Shown: positions 1-8,780, counted from the first letter of the stretch. The stretch: 13,682 nucleotides of DNA from Tieghemiomyces parasiticus (GCA_027575765.1 JANBPT010001136.1:1-13682); one strand, 5' to 3'. Program-made: numbers and translations. The notes: generated from the sequence alone by a model not told the origin.

Positions 1-608
1 TCTTAGGTTTCATCTGAAACACTGTGATCTGAGACCTCCCGCTTAAAATTCTCAAAATAATTGGAGGCACCTGTATGAGTCTTTGGGGTGACTGGTATAG
101 TAATGAAATATAGCAAGATGATGTTAATTCTATTAAGGTGTTCGGTGGCTGACTTATATAGCCAGTGGGGTTGTGGACTATCTTTGTGATGCCGCTAGTA
201 GTGCAATTAGGAGAGTGGATATAACTCGATTGGATCATAAGGTTGTAAGATTTGGATAGCCTTGTTGCCTTACCCAAGAGAAACACCAAGCCTCAAGCTG
301 TACCTTCTGTACCTAGACGTCCGCCCAAATGATTTTGATCACCTCACCCTCCAACAAGAATTATCGATGTTAACCTCGCATTTCCAGCCCTCCACGACCT
401 TCCACCGGAACTCGCCAGATCAAGAACTCTCCAAGAGCACTTTTCCCCTAGCCACGATCGCACGCAAACATGCCAACTGCCGTCCTACTTAAAAGGCATA
501 CCCTGCACCACTTGCAAAACAGCTTTACTTCTCTACACCTGCTTTCTTTTCAATGCAGCCTTTATCTCCAGAATTCTGCCCACCACAACCTACTTAAAGT
601 CGGGCACC
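1..608. other. Left-edge intergenic region
   Basis: I see no supported gene here. The first 260 bases are AT-rich with many stops in all frames; GTTTCA-tc-TGAAAC at 7-20 is a short inverted repeat. From about 290 the + strand becomes C/T-rich. A frame from 262 begins with TTG, and one from 470 begins with a real ATG but has the composition of an untranslated leader. The stretch may be the promoter and leader of a + strand gene (see 484-620). Confidence 0.4.
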
Positions 609-620
609 ATGACCCAGCAG
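484..620 (+). promoter_or_regulatory. Possible + strand promoter, leader and mini-exon
   Basis: A TATA-like TTAAAA at 489-494 is followed by a pyrimidine-rich stretch (about 515-580) typical of fungal transcription starts, then an ATG at 609 in a good context (CACCATG). After four codons (MTQQ) comes CAG|GTATCG, which could be a splice donor at 621. The ten bases CCTACTTAAA occur twice, at 484-493 and 589-598. No convincing downstream exon was found, so this may be a dead or fortuitous promoter. Confidence 0.2.
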
Positions 621-1466
621 GTATCGTTTTATGTTTGTTAGCGGCCAGTCTACAAGATGTTAACATGCGGGAAGTGCGTCAGAAGGCTGAGGGGTAGAAT
701 TCAGTATGTGAAAGTGGGGGCGATGTAGCTATGGCACCGGAAAGGCGTAAGGCAGTAAAATAGATAGGAAAGCAAATGAGGGGAGTAGGAGCTTAACGAG
801 CTTGTACGAATACCGGGCGGTACAGAAGTGCAAGTGGGGGACGGAGGAGTAAAGCTCATGAGGGATAGACCCTTTGCGCTGATGTAGTTGGGTATTCTTG
901 TGCAAGTCATTTGGCGTGATGATAGGGGTGGCTAGTAGCGTATGTGTGGCTGCATGAATATATGTGTGTATAAAAGTGGAAAGGCGTAGTAGCAACCATA
1001 GGTAGTGATAAAAGGCGTGATAGGGACCAAGATAGAGCGCGTGGGTTATGGGCACCATAGACACAAAGATCCTGGAATCTTATCATAGATACTAGGTAGG
1101 TTGCTGGTGGGATCATTAGGAAAAAGGATATCCTGCGTCCCCCTGGGAACCTGGTGCAACACTGCTTCCTCATTACGGCCGAACGGGGTTGGAAGTAGCT
1201 AGCAGCAGAACCTGTGGCCTGGCATTGGACCTTACCACAATTGACGGATGCATCGTTAAGTGCTACTGCTAACACCTAGAAAGGATATATAAATGATTTC
1301 GGTCTCGTCCTCCTAACCTGGTATATTAGTCAATAACATAGTCTTTAGACATATTTTGGTGCTAGGTAGCACTCCAGAAAAATGGACGCATATATCTACA
1401 GCACCAATCGACCTACCATACTATGGGATATCGACACTGCTGAAAAGAACGGTGCGACTAAGGAGT
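621..1466. other. Intergenic region without a recognisable gene
   Basis: The + strand is purine-rich from about 660 to 1060. The open frames seen here are short. The longest, on the minus strand from 1275, starts with GTG and has no family signature. I see nothing functional. Confidence 0.45.
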
Positions 1467-1472
1467 TTTATT
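1467..1472 (-). terminator. Poly(A) signal of the 284-residue ORF
   Basis: The minus strand reads AATAAA about 26 bases after the TGA of the 1498-2352 gene. This is the usual hexamer at a plausible distance for 3'-end formation, and it supports that ORF being an expressed gene. Confidence 0.5.
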
Positions 1473-1497
1473 TACAAAAACTCAGTGTATTATATAG

Positions 1498-2352
1498 TCA
1501 CCTGGTCATATAAACTGACCATTCCCGGGGGTAGATTCGTCGCAACTGGGAGTAGTGGTTTCGTTGGCTGTAATACTGCGCCTGCTGCACGGCATTGGCA
1601 ATGTAGGTGTCGTCAAGTCCCGGCTCGGCCAGGTAAACTCTGATGGGCCGAAGGATATCCTCCAACGGCTGGCCTTGTACCTTTTCTGGCCGACCCTCAA
1701 CCCAGGCAGTCATATCTGTTGACTGAACATCATGGAGGCGTATTCTTGCCTGGAAACGAGCCTGTAAAGGACTGTAGTAATGACCCTGGGTCAGAGCAGC
1801 CATGTACAGGTTGGGCTCGTCCGAGGGCTCCTCGTTGACACCTGAAGCAAAGTGGTTAGTAATGTATTCCGTGATGTAGTTGTCAAGCCACTGCTTGGAA
1901 TAGGTATCTCGCCAGACGGTGGTGGCAATGCCCGGATAGAAACCAGACCAGTCCGGGTCAACATGGAGTCCCATTAACACCCATCGGCGCAGACGAAGAG
2001 GGGCGTGCTGTACGGCACGGTATTGGTCGTACTGGTTGGCATCAAAAAGCCGCGAAAAGTCCTGCTGGAGACCCCTGGGAATATCCAAGTCGGTCTCTGC
2101 AAGGGTCCTGCCAAGGACGCGGCAAGCGATGCGATCCTGGATGCCCATGCTGCTGTAGAGAAGCTGGGCAGCACGGTAATAGCCCAAGGCGTAAATTTTA
2201 CTCGTGGCCTTTCCAATATGGTCGCATGGGAATCCAGCATTGCGGGCGGTCTCTGACACACGGTCAACTACGGGGTCCAGTGCAGCGTCTGGATAATCAA
2301 AGCTCAGTGGTCGCAGGACGACGTGGCGTGGAGAAGTGGTCTGGATGGCCAT
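1498..2352 (-). CDS. Hypothetical protein, 284 aa, no recognised family
   Basis: Single-exon frame with a true ATG at 2352 and TGA at 1498. I do not recognise the product. It is soluble-looking: no signal peptide or clear membrane segment, rich in Tyr, Gln and Arg. Helical-looking segments lie at about residues 56-85 and 98-125. A Trp/Gly/Pro-rich centre follows (129-145, including DPDWSGFYPG), then a Tyr/Gln-rich C-terminus (250-284). Third codon positions are largely G/C, unlike the flanking spacer. An AATAAA lies 26 bases past the stop. The gene stands alone; the nearest intact neighbour is the cbp4-like gene 2.1 kb away on the other strand. Fragments resembling its centre may lie at 2909-4023 and 5760-6050. 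The frame is clearly open and coding-like; its function is unknown. Confidence 0.7.
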   Translation of the reverse strand: MAIQTTSPRHVVLRPLSFDYPDAALDPVVDRVSETARNAGFPCDHIGKATSKIYALGYYRAAQLLYSSMGIQDRIACRVLGRTLAETDLDIPRGLQQDFSRLFDANQYDQYRAVQHAPLRLRRWVLMGLHVDPDWSGFYPGIATTVWRDTYSKQWLDNYITEYITNHFASGVNEEPSDEPNLYMAALTQGHYYSPLQARFQARIRLHDVQSTDMTAWVEGRPEKVQGQPLEDILRPIRVYLAEPGLDDTYIANAVQQAQYYSQRNHYSQLRRIYPREWSVYMTR

Positions 2353-2480
2353 TGTAAAGAAACATATAAAAGGAGAAACTGACGAGTAGTTAGTTTAAGC
2401 AGACTATTCCTACAAAAAAAGAAGGGTGCGCGGGTGCGAGATTGTTATGGTAAGCGGGTAGGTGGTGATATAGGGTGATG
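2353..2480 (-). promoter_or_regulatory. Probable leader and core promoter of the 284-aa ORF
   Basis: Upstream of the ATG the minus strand has an AT-rich leader, a C/T-rich run (about 2405-2430) and CCCTATATC (TATATC at 2467-2472) roughly 115 bases before the start. This fits a fungal core promoter but rests only on composition and a TATA-like match. Confidence 0.25.
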
Positions 2481-2908
2481 AGATAGTAGGACGCGAGGCA
2501 TCTATGTGGATTAAAAGTGAAGGTAATGGAATGGTACACTGGAATCGTTAAATTTACAAGCATGATAATGGATGGTTTGGTTAGTCATTGACGACGTTAT
2601 TGTCCGGGACCATGAATCTGCTTTTATACCGCAGGGTGGCTCTTTTTTCCATACCTTAGGGTCCACTCGCGGGTCACTATAGGCCCCTGGCCATAGTCTA
2701 CGTCTCAATCTTACTTGTCATATCGATAAGATGATCCGCGTGCCGCATCAAGCCAATTGTTAATTAAATCCACATGCTTGAGAGGTCGAGGGCACGTGCC
2801 GAATTGTTATATCCCTCGGGTTGGAGGGAAGATTTTCCGTTAATTACCAACTGAGACCTGGCAGCATGATCTAATAAGCATGCAAGTTTAAGGCAATATT
2901 AGATGAAA

Positions 2909-4023
2909 TTACTCATCACCGGCTAGTTTTTGCAGGTACGGGTGGTTAGCCGTGTGAGGGCGCGTGCAGGTGAGCGGATCCCACGCCACCTTACCGGTCG
3001 CACGATATTGTAGTTGGTAGTCCCCGAAGGAGTAGTATGCGTTACGTCTATCCCTGGTGTACCCAAGAGGTGAAATCCACCATGCTACGCATTTTCGTAG
3101 GGTGTCAAGTGTAGAGGCGTGCTGTTTTTGTACCAGATGAACAGGCTGTCTATGGAACACCATGCTACCCGTATATACAAGTGTATGGCCTTCAGGGCGC
3201 AAGTACCTGGTATTGACGGCGTGCGGAAGGGATATATTGACTATAGGCCAAATCTTTTACTGCCTGTCATTACGTATTTTTCGTCTGCTGATCAAAATAA
3301 GATAAACTGGGCATCCTATACGTCACGTTGGATACCACGCCAGCGTGTCCTAAATAATTGGCGAGTGGTAGCAGGGCCACGTCGGCCAGCATCAATCGTG
3401 CCAGCTGCGGTTATGGTCGGAATATCATCAGGATAAAAGCCTTCGGGTGGCTTTGTGCCTCCGGTAGAAACCATAGGTCACTGGCATCCGGGTCGGAGAG
3501 GTCTATGTAATGGTGTCGAGTAAGGCCGCAGGTAATACTGACCCCCAGCATGAGTGTGCCTGCGGATGCATATTTCCACTAAGAAACCACTTGCACGCTT
3601 GTGCCCAGGCTGATCATTTACCGTAGTCAGGGAGGCCTTACTACTGACCAAGGACATTGTCGATCAATGATATCTACCATTGGACGAGTGGTACGGTGGA
3701 TGTTTAGAAAGTTCCAGTATCCGGAGTTCCTACGGAATTGACCGTCATCTGCGATGTTAATACTGATCTGGTAAGGAATCGCGGGCTTCAGGAGATTGGT
3801 CGGTGGTACACGCGGAGATTAAATTAAAATAAAATAGGGTACCCACGGCCATTACATCGCACCAATCCGTAATATTGACTGGGTCATGGCTTCGCACTAT
3901 TACGGTCACCGGTTGGCCGAAATATTTGCCAACCCTTTTGGTCACCTGAAGGCCTTCAAATGTACACCAGCAGCACCCAGGACTGTACAGAGAAAAGTGT
4001 GGTTTGACGTTGAAAGCGGCATT
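2909..4023 (-). pseudogene. Candidate decayed coding region
   Basis: Four coding-like minus-strand segments occur in order. The first runs from about 4023 to 3757 and includes ITDWCDVMAVG. The second is 3578-3411, with an ATG at 3551 and DLSDPDASDLW. The third is 3474-3316, with an ATG at 3474 and PPEGFYPDDIPTIT; it overlaps the second in another frame, as a single frameshift would give. The fourth is about 3270-2909 and includes VQKQHASTLDTLRK. Parts resemble the 284-residue ORF: DPD..S...GFYP..I matches its residues 132-142, and QHA..L..LR matches 116-122. No intact reading frame or clear splice set joins them. They could be a decayed relative, unrecognised exons, or chance. Similarity was judged by eye only. 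Confidence 0.25.
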
Positions 4024-4028
4024 CTCTT

Positions 4029-4037
4029 CCCCCCCCC
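4029..4037. repeat. C9 homopolymer
   Basis: Nine consecutive C residues followed by TTTT. A length-variable mononucleotide tract is likely; it lies inside the frame that opens the candidate decayed region. Confidence 0.6.
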
Positions 4038-4119
4038 TTTTCTACCATCCGGCTTAAGGGCCCACTCTGCCTATCACCCCGGGGCTAGGAAAGCCTCTCC
4101 TACCGAAGGAGCCCTTTAA

Positions 4120-4140
4120 GTGGCGAAGGGTTGACGCCAC
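4120..4140. repeat. Small inverted repeat
   Basis: GTGGCG (4120-4125) and CGCCAC (4135-4140) could form a 6-bp stem with a 9-base loop. It sits in the spacer about 320 bases before cbp4; no function is evident. Confidence 0.4.
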
Positions 4141-4463
4141 AATTTTTGCTACCCTCGCCCACCGGGTACGACGTAATGCTTGGCCGGGAGACACTCGATG
4201 GGCGCCGCGTCCTACGCCGCGAACGTTGGCGGCATTTTTACAATGACCTCAGCGGCGACTGACCCACGGGGTACCGTGCAGGCGTGCAACCTGTGCATTT
4301 CTTCAATCTACATTCCTCCACTTTACTCTAACCCATCCTCTCAACCCGCCAAGTTCAGTGTGTTGTGCCCTTTATCACCGGTTGCCCGTTATAACTTTGT
4401 CAACATACCATTCTCATCAGCAGCTCTTGCTACGCGACTCAATTCATCAATCCAACCCCATTC

Positions 4464-4914
4464 ATGTCGTGGCCGAAAGGAATTGCCTACGGGCTGGGAA
4501 TCGTCGCGGCCGGCTACCTGACGATGCGGCTCACCACCCCTACTAGCGGTCAACTCTACAACGTAAGTTGGCTCCCCAGTTTTATTCTCCAGGGTACCGA
4601 CGATAGGATTCCGCATCCTTTCTCCCGGCGCAAAGTCTACGTTGCCGGATTCTGACACCTCCTCCCCTCTGGCCTCCAGCTATGAACCTAACACGATTGA
4701 CCACCCCACCTAAACCCAACACGCCCGACTGTGTATCACCCAGGCCCTCTCACCCGAGCTCAAGCAGGAAGCCGACAAGGCTCGTAAGGAGCATGTCGAG
4801 TATCAGAAGGAGCTCAAGGCCCTGCTCCAGAAAAACATGGACTCGGATCACCTGGTCTGGCAGGTCGAGCCCCTCAAGGCCCCTCCACCCAGCGAGAGCC
4901 GGCGGGACCAGTAG
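4464..4914 (+). CDS. cbp4: Cbp4-like cytochrome bc1 assembly factor (two exons)
   Basis: Exon 1 is 4464-4562 (33 codons) and exon 2 is 4744-4914 (56 codons plus TAG), joined in phase 0 to give 89 residues. Cbp4 is a small inner-membrane protein of fungal mitochondria that assists cytochrome b maturation and assembly of complex III. Visible features: an MSWPKG start, a single membrane segment at about 5-21, the TTPT..QLYN motif at about 24-33 directly before the splice site, LSPELKQEAD at the start of exon 2, and a charged coiled-coil-like helix to about residue 65 ending in DHLVWQVE. This order (membrane anchor, TTPT, LYN, LSPxLK, charged helix) is the Cbp4 family pattern. At 89 residues it is shorter than the yeast protein, mainly at the C-terminus. 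Start context CATTCATG is unremarkable. It is the only supported gene here on the + strand. Confidence 0.8.
4563..4743 (+). other. Intron of cbp4
   Basis: The donor is AAC|GTAAGT and the acceptor ATCACCCAG|GCC, 181 bp, phase 0. CTAAC at 4688-4692 is a branch-site match about 50 bases before the acceptor. Reading through hits a TGA about 90 bases in, so splicing is needed to reach the conserved C-terminal helix. Confidence 0.8.
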
Positions 4915-5759
4915 CGAGCCCTAGGCGTCCAAGAAGTAATAGTTGATTTGTGGTATATTTTCTGATTACAAACGCCGCTCACTTGACTGTACATTAAAAT
5001 AGGGGTAGGAGTAAGATTGTAGACCACTAGGGCGACATTGTCTAGACGGTCGCTAGTGAGACTTGTCTTACATATTTCCGTGGCCTAGCTACTGAGTGTA
5101 AACGGTGGCCGATTCCACGCGGGAGGGTGGTGCAACCTTTGGTGATGGTCGCAAGGGAATAAGCCGAGCGCTGCTGTCCTCCAATCCCCCACCCTTTAAA
5201 TATACATTTATATATTCATCACGCGTATATCGGTACAATCCACCGTTCGGACCTTGTTGGCATAGACCCGCATGTGTGGCATCGGCGCGGTCAATGCGGG
5301 ATACTTGTTGATGGAGAAACCCGTGCATAAATGACCTACAGATTCTGAAATGATGCAGGGTCTCCGATGGGTGATTATTAGTAAACTACTCGAAAATAAT
5401 AGGGTCATGATCTTTAGGGTGAGGGTATTCAGTGGCACGGCCGACATGGACCTCAGTATGCAGCCCGATCCGAGCCTTCACCTCAGGGCTGAGCTTCAGC
5501 CCACCAGGTCGGCAGGCGCGCATTGGCAGCGGACTGATTGGGAGTAGCGGACGAGGAGGAAGACACTTGGCGGCTGAATGCCGCGTTCTGTTGCTTGTCG
5601 TTGGTTGATACCGCGGCGCAGCACCGGGGGACAATGGAGCCTTTATCTTTCTGGGGTGCGGATCGAACTCACCGATACAGCAGCTACAGCTGCACGTCGT
5701 CGAGAGGTCTATGAGTTCCTAGTGTCACTGAGCGCGACCAACCGTCCACCGACCGCAAC

Positions 5760-6050
5760 TTAAGCAAAGGACGCTACTGGTGAAAAACGGGAACGCCAGG
5801 GCTCTCCTCCACACGTGGCCGGTAGGTTTACAAGAAATCCTGGAAGGTGTCCAGCATAGGCACCCCAAAGGCTAACATAAGCTGCCGCCGGACCTGCACC
5901 CAGTACGACAGGTCCACAATTCATCCCCCGGAAGAGTTGAGCCCAACTGTCTCCATCCCACAACACATAGCGGTATCCTGGCGCCGAACCCCAGCCATCT
6001 AAAGGATGTTCGGCCCGCCAGACTCTGTATTTTGCACATGTACAAGGACC
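5760..6050 (-). pseudogene. Coding-like open segment, possible exon or gene remnant
   Basis: An open minus-strand frame of 96 codons lies between a TAA (6051-6053) and a TAA at 5760. It has no ATG at its left end; its first in-frame ATG is late. The translation looks protein-like: it contains a Trp/Gly-rich part (HPLDGWGSAPGYRYVLWDG) and then a small-residue, weakly hydrophobic stretch. The H..D.W....PG....W spacing recalls residues 130-147 of the 284-residue ORF. It could be a terminal exon, a decayed relative of that ORF, or chance. Confidence 0.22.
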
Positions 6051-6353
6051 TTATGGCTTTACCTGGTTTTGCTTCTGGTCCATTGTCTCTCTCACCATCC
6101 TGCTCAGTTGATTACTTGTTTGTTTATCTCCCAAGCTCCTGCACCGAGCTGCACACCGTCTCACTAACAGGTGGTGGGGAGTGGGGCTAATAGAGATATG
6201 GGGGGGACGGCTGCATGAGCGGGCGGGAAATGGGGGGAATGGCCACCACATAGGTCAATCAAGGAGGGCAGATGATGGGCATTTCCAATGGGGCGCAGGT
6301 GCCAGTGCTACACCGACACCCCCCACAGTATTACGCCTGCCGGCTGATTGTAA

Positions 6354-6533
6354 CCTCTGCCGGCCATAGGTGAAGCCCACCCATTGCTTCACTACAAGTA
6401 CAGACTGCAGTGGTTCCTAGCTGACCTCATCCTGGCTCGGCAGAACAGTCACGCTACCCTTTACTTCGAATACAAGGGTCACCTGCATACGCAGGGGTTC
6501 AACATGGGCATTTTTAATTTAACATCAAAATAA
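6354..6533 (+). other. Coding-like short open segment
   Basis: Fifty-nine open codons end at TAA 6531-6533. Third positions are dominated by C and G (for example YKYRLQWFLADLILARQ), unlike random spacer. There is no ATG at the start; a preceding frame at 6252-6372 overlaps it in another phase, with an acceptor/donor-like CATAG|GTGAAG at 6365-6374. No family is recognised. It may be a last exon or a remnant. Confidence 0.15.
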
Positions 6534-6655
6534 TATAAACCGATGTCACCCAGTGGAATGCGACCCACTATGGGGAGCTGGTGAGGTCACAGGCATAGCT
6601 GCTGGCCCGGGCGCCCAACGGTCTGACTGGGTAACCCCGAGCGGTTCGATGTCAG

Positions 6656-7747
6656 CTACGAGGCAGCGGCGGGGACTTCAACCTTGGGCTTCTCGGTCGG
6701 GTGGGCATGCTCCAGTTTGGAGAAGATGCGCCGGGCGTCGGCGTACACCTCGTCGACGGGGCGAGAACTGTCAATGGTGATGCATTTATCAGCCTGCATG
6801 TAGTGGGTAATGACCGGGTAGGTCGACATGACGAAGGTGCGGAACCGTTTCTTGATGGACTCAATGTTATCGTCGGCGCGGCCGCTGGTCTCACCGCGCT
6901 TGAGTAAGCGGGACTCAAGCACCTCCTCGTTGGCCTCAAAGTTGATGACCAGGCGGGCGGGGCACACGGCCTTCTCGAACTCCTCGCCCTGCGGTAGGGT
7001 ACGCGGGAACCCATCAACCAAAAACTTGTTGGACCCGCTGCGCTTCATGGCCTCGCGGAGAAGAGTGATGGTTACCTCGAAGGGCACAATCTTACCCTCC
7101 CGGATAAACCAGTTGATGAGATCAGCGTAGGGGGAACCTGGACGGGTCTGTTCCTCGCGCAGCAGGTCACCCGCGGAAAGGTGCACATAGTTAAATTCCT
7201 TGGCCAGGCGGGCGCTCTGGGTGCCTTTCCCGGCGCCGGGGCCGCCGAGGACGAAGACGACGGTGCAGTTATCGAGGGTGAACGGGCTATCCTCGGGCTT
7301 AACCTTAGGGAAGCGGAGACCGTGCAGCTCGATCGAGTCGTCCGGGTGGAGACCCGTATCCTCGTAAATCTTTTCCTTGGTGGCGTCCATACGGCGTTGT
7401 TGGTCACGGTTACGTTCGACGTTCTGACTGGAGCTGTACTGCAGGTAAATCAGGCTGGTGATGAGAGAGGCGGCACCAAGGAAGGCAGGGAAGGTCGGGA
7501 GGCGGTGTTTGATCCGGTCCTGGAATCGGTCCCAAGCGGTCTGGGAGTGGCTGGGCTGGTTCTGCGAGTAGGTCGAGGACTTTTGGACCTTGGGGTGCAC
7601 GTAGCTGGAAGAGGGTGGAGACCCGTCGGGTTGGCGATCGGTAGAGTAAGGTGTGAAGGCGAGGGTCGGGCGGAGGTGCCGAGGTAATAAAGGGCGGCCG
7701 AGGTGCGTTAAGAAAGATGGGCGTATAGCAAGTTGCGGTTTCAGCAT
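6656..7747 (-). CDS. ura6: UMP/CMP kinase, mitochondrial membrane-anchored form
   Basis: The 363-residue product phosphorylates UMP and CMP (and often dUMP/dCMP) with ATP, the step after UMP synthesis. The catalytic core is complete: P-loop GGPGAGKGT (168-176), NMP-binding helices from SAGDLLR (191-197) through REGKIVPFEVT, DGFPRT (245-250) and a short lid RGETSGRADDN (284-294). The short lid and core order match the fungal UMP/CMP kinase type and not long-lid adenylate kinases. The N-terminal 150 residues are extra: an Arg-rich presequence with a plausible cleavage site near PYS|TD (34-36), a Ser/Gln-rich linker, and one membrane segment at about 87-103. Yeast Ura6 lacks this extension. The frame stays open upstream to 7819, but that codon is TTG; ATG 7747 is the first true start. 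Single exon. Confidence 0.9.
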   Translation of the reverse strand: MLKPQLAIRPSFLTHLGRPLLPRHLRPTLAFTPYSTDRQPDGSPPSSSYVHPKVQKSSTYSQNQPSHSQTAWDRFQDRIKHRLPTFPAFLGAASLITSLIYLQYSSSQNVERNRDQQRRMDATKEKIYEDTGLHPDDSIELHGLRFPKVKPEDSPFTLDNCTVVFVLGGPGAGKGTQSARLAKEFNYVHLSAGDLLREEQTRPGSPYADLINWFIREGKIVPFEVTITLLREAMKRSGSNKFLVDGFPRTLPQGEEFEKAVCPARLVINFEANEEVLESRLLKRGETSGRADDNIESIKKRFRTFVMSTYPVITHYMQADKCITIDSSRPVDEVYADARRIFSKLEHAHPTEKPKVEVPAAAS

Positions 7748-7918
7748 GACGGTTGGGAGGGGGGTCCGGGAGAGACAGTGCTTATATGAGGGGAAAAAGC
7801 CAAATGGCGACAGAGGCAATGAGGCGTGTCAGGTGATGGGGAAAGTGCTGTGCAATCTGGGCTTTCGCAGGTGAAACGAGCGGAGAGGAGGGCCGGGAGT
7901 GAAATAGAGGAGCCGCTC

Positions 7919-8020
7919 AGCTAACGTCAGGATCATCGCCGTGCGTATACTGTGATGGTGGAGTGGCCCGCCCGCCCTGGTAGACGCCGACGTCTGGGGG
8001 GAACAACCCCATTGGCAACG
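7919..8020 (-). promoter_or_regulatory. ura6 promoter elements
   Basis: Reading toward ura6 on the minus strand: a CCAAT box (CCAAT is the complement of 8011-8015), a GACGTC palindrome (7989-7994) inside the inverted repeat AGACG-ccga-CGTCT (7982-7995), a GC-box cluster GGGCGGGCGGG (about 7966-7977), and a CRE-like TGACGT (about 7924-7929). They lie roughly 180-270 bases before the ATG, with no TATA box. This resembles a housekeeping promoter. The motifs are seen directly; their use is inferred. Confidence 0.4.
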
Positions 8021-8780
8021 TCTAGCTCCAGCACTATCTGCCAGGCTTGTAAACCTCAGCCCTATCCGATTTTCTCCACTCTCCCCCCCTCAGACCGCCC
8101 CAGATTAGACCAATGGGAGACGCCTTGCTGGTGTCACTGCTGGTCAGTTGGCGACCGTAGCGTAGGCGATTCTGGCATTTGAACGCTTGTGGGGAGGACG
8201 AATAAAGACCTAGCCAGTACTATGGTGCACCTAAAATGAGTGAGATTGGCGTTCTGTGAACACTCGCTTTAGCCAGCGCTCAGAGGCGCTCTATCGGATT
8301 CCCTCGCACGGCTAGCGGCCACTGTTCCCCAGTCTATGCCACTTCACTGTACTGCCAGGGGTTAGTCTACGCTACTTGGTACTGCCAGGGAAAGCGCTCT
8401 TGTACAGTAACAACCTTGGAATTGGTTGCCCGTGTCCAACAGTGCAAGCATATCTCCCCCTAATCTGTAAAAAAAATGCCTTCATTCACTCGCTAGTGGA
8501 GTGGCGGATAGAGGGCGTTTTGGATACTAACAGACTAGTCAGCCCGCATCAATCGCACTGTACGCTTAAGATTCCACAGCATCGGATTTTATCGTAGACG
8601 CGCCCTTTAGCAAGGCCGGCGATTTAGAGCCGAAGCTACCAAGCCGGAAACCAGATTATTTGTTAGGTAGTCGTGAAAACATCCACTGAACTCAAAAAGG
8701 ATACCACAACGCGGCCGTAGGTTGGTGGTTGAATCAGAATACTTCTAGGGAGAATGATGAGCACAGCCGGGTAATATAGA
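8021..8780. other. Spacer between ura6 promoter and the sppA 3' end
   Basis: No gene is supported. The largest frame (8376-8597, +) has no signature. The stretch holds a direct repeat at 8349-8390. Confidence 0.45.
8349..8390. repeat. 12-bp direct repeat, period 30
   Basis: GTACTGCCAGGG occurs at 8349-8360 and again at 8379-8390, each preceded by a similar ACTT-containing stretch. It is probably a small local duplication. Confidence 0.55.

Larger units (their letters stand above)
2480..4463. other. Long spacer between the 284-aa ORF and cbp4
   Basis: Apart from the candidate decayed region, nothing intact is seen. 2480-2900 and 4040-4180 look non-coding. A + strand frame from ATG 3886 (77 codons) overlaps the minus-strand fragment and shows no family signature. 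From about 4290 to 4463 the + strand is C/T-rich and is the likely promoter and leader of cbp4. Confidence 0.35.
4915..6655. other. Spacer between the 3' ends of cbp4 and ura6
   Basis: The two flanking genes are convergent. After the cbp4 stop an ATTAAAA at about 4993 could serve as its poly(A) signal. Within the spacer I see coding-like but broken frames. On the + strand, two frames at 5350-5547 and 5578-5763 share one phase, separated by a TAG and a TGA, and further frames lie at 6252-6372 and 6354-6533. On the minus strand there is one at 5760-6050. None has a recognised domain. Confidence 0.35.

Noticed and set aside
907..1275. 122-codon minus-strand frame
   Set aside because: Its first codon is GTG, composition resembles spacer, and no motif or poly(A) signal supports it.
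3886..4119. 77-codon + strand frame with a true ATG
   Set aside because: It overlaps a minus-strand coding-like fragment, crosses the C9 tract and shows no motif; length is within chance for this composition.
5655..5740. Possible tRNA on the minus strand (GTTCGATCC T-loop match)
   Set aside because: The T stem has a mismatch, and no acceptor, D or anticodon stem can be folded in the expected upstream positions.
7181..7687. 168-codon + strand frame
   Set aside because: It is antisense to ura6, whose P-loop and lid motifs are unambiguous. The open antisense frame is a by-product of G/C-rich codons.
7748..7819. 24-residue N-terminal extension of the UMP/CMP kinase
   Set aside because: The apparent start is TTG; ATG 7747 opens the presequence.
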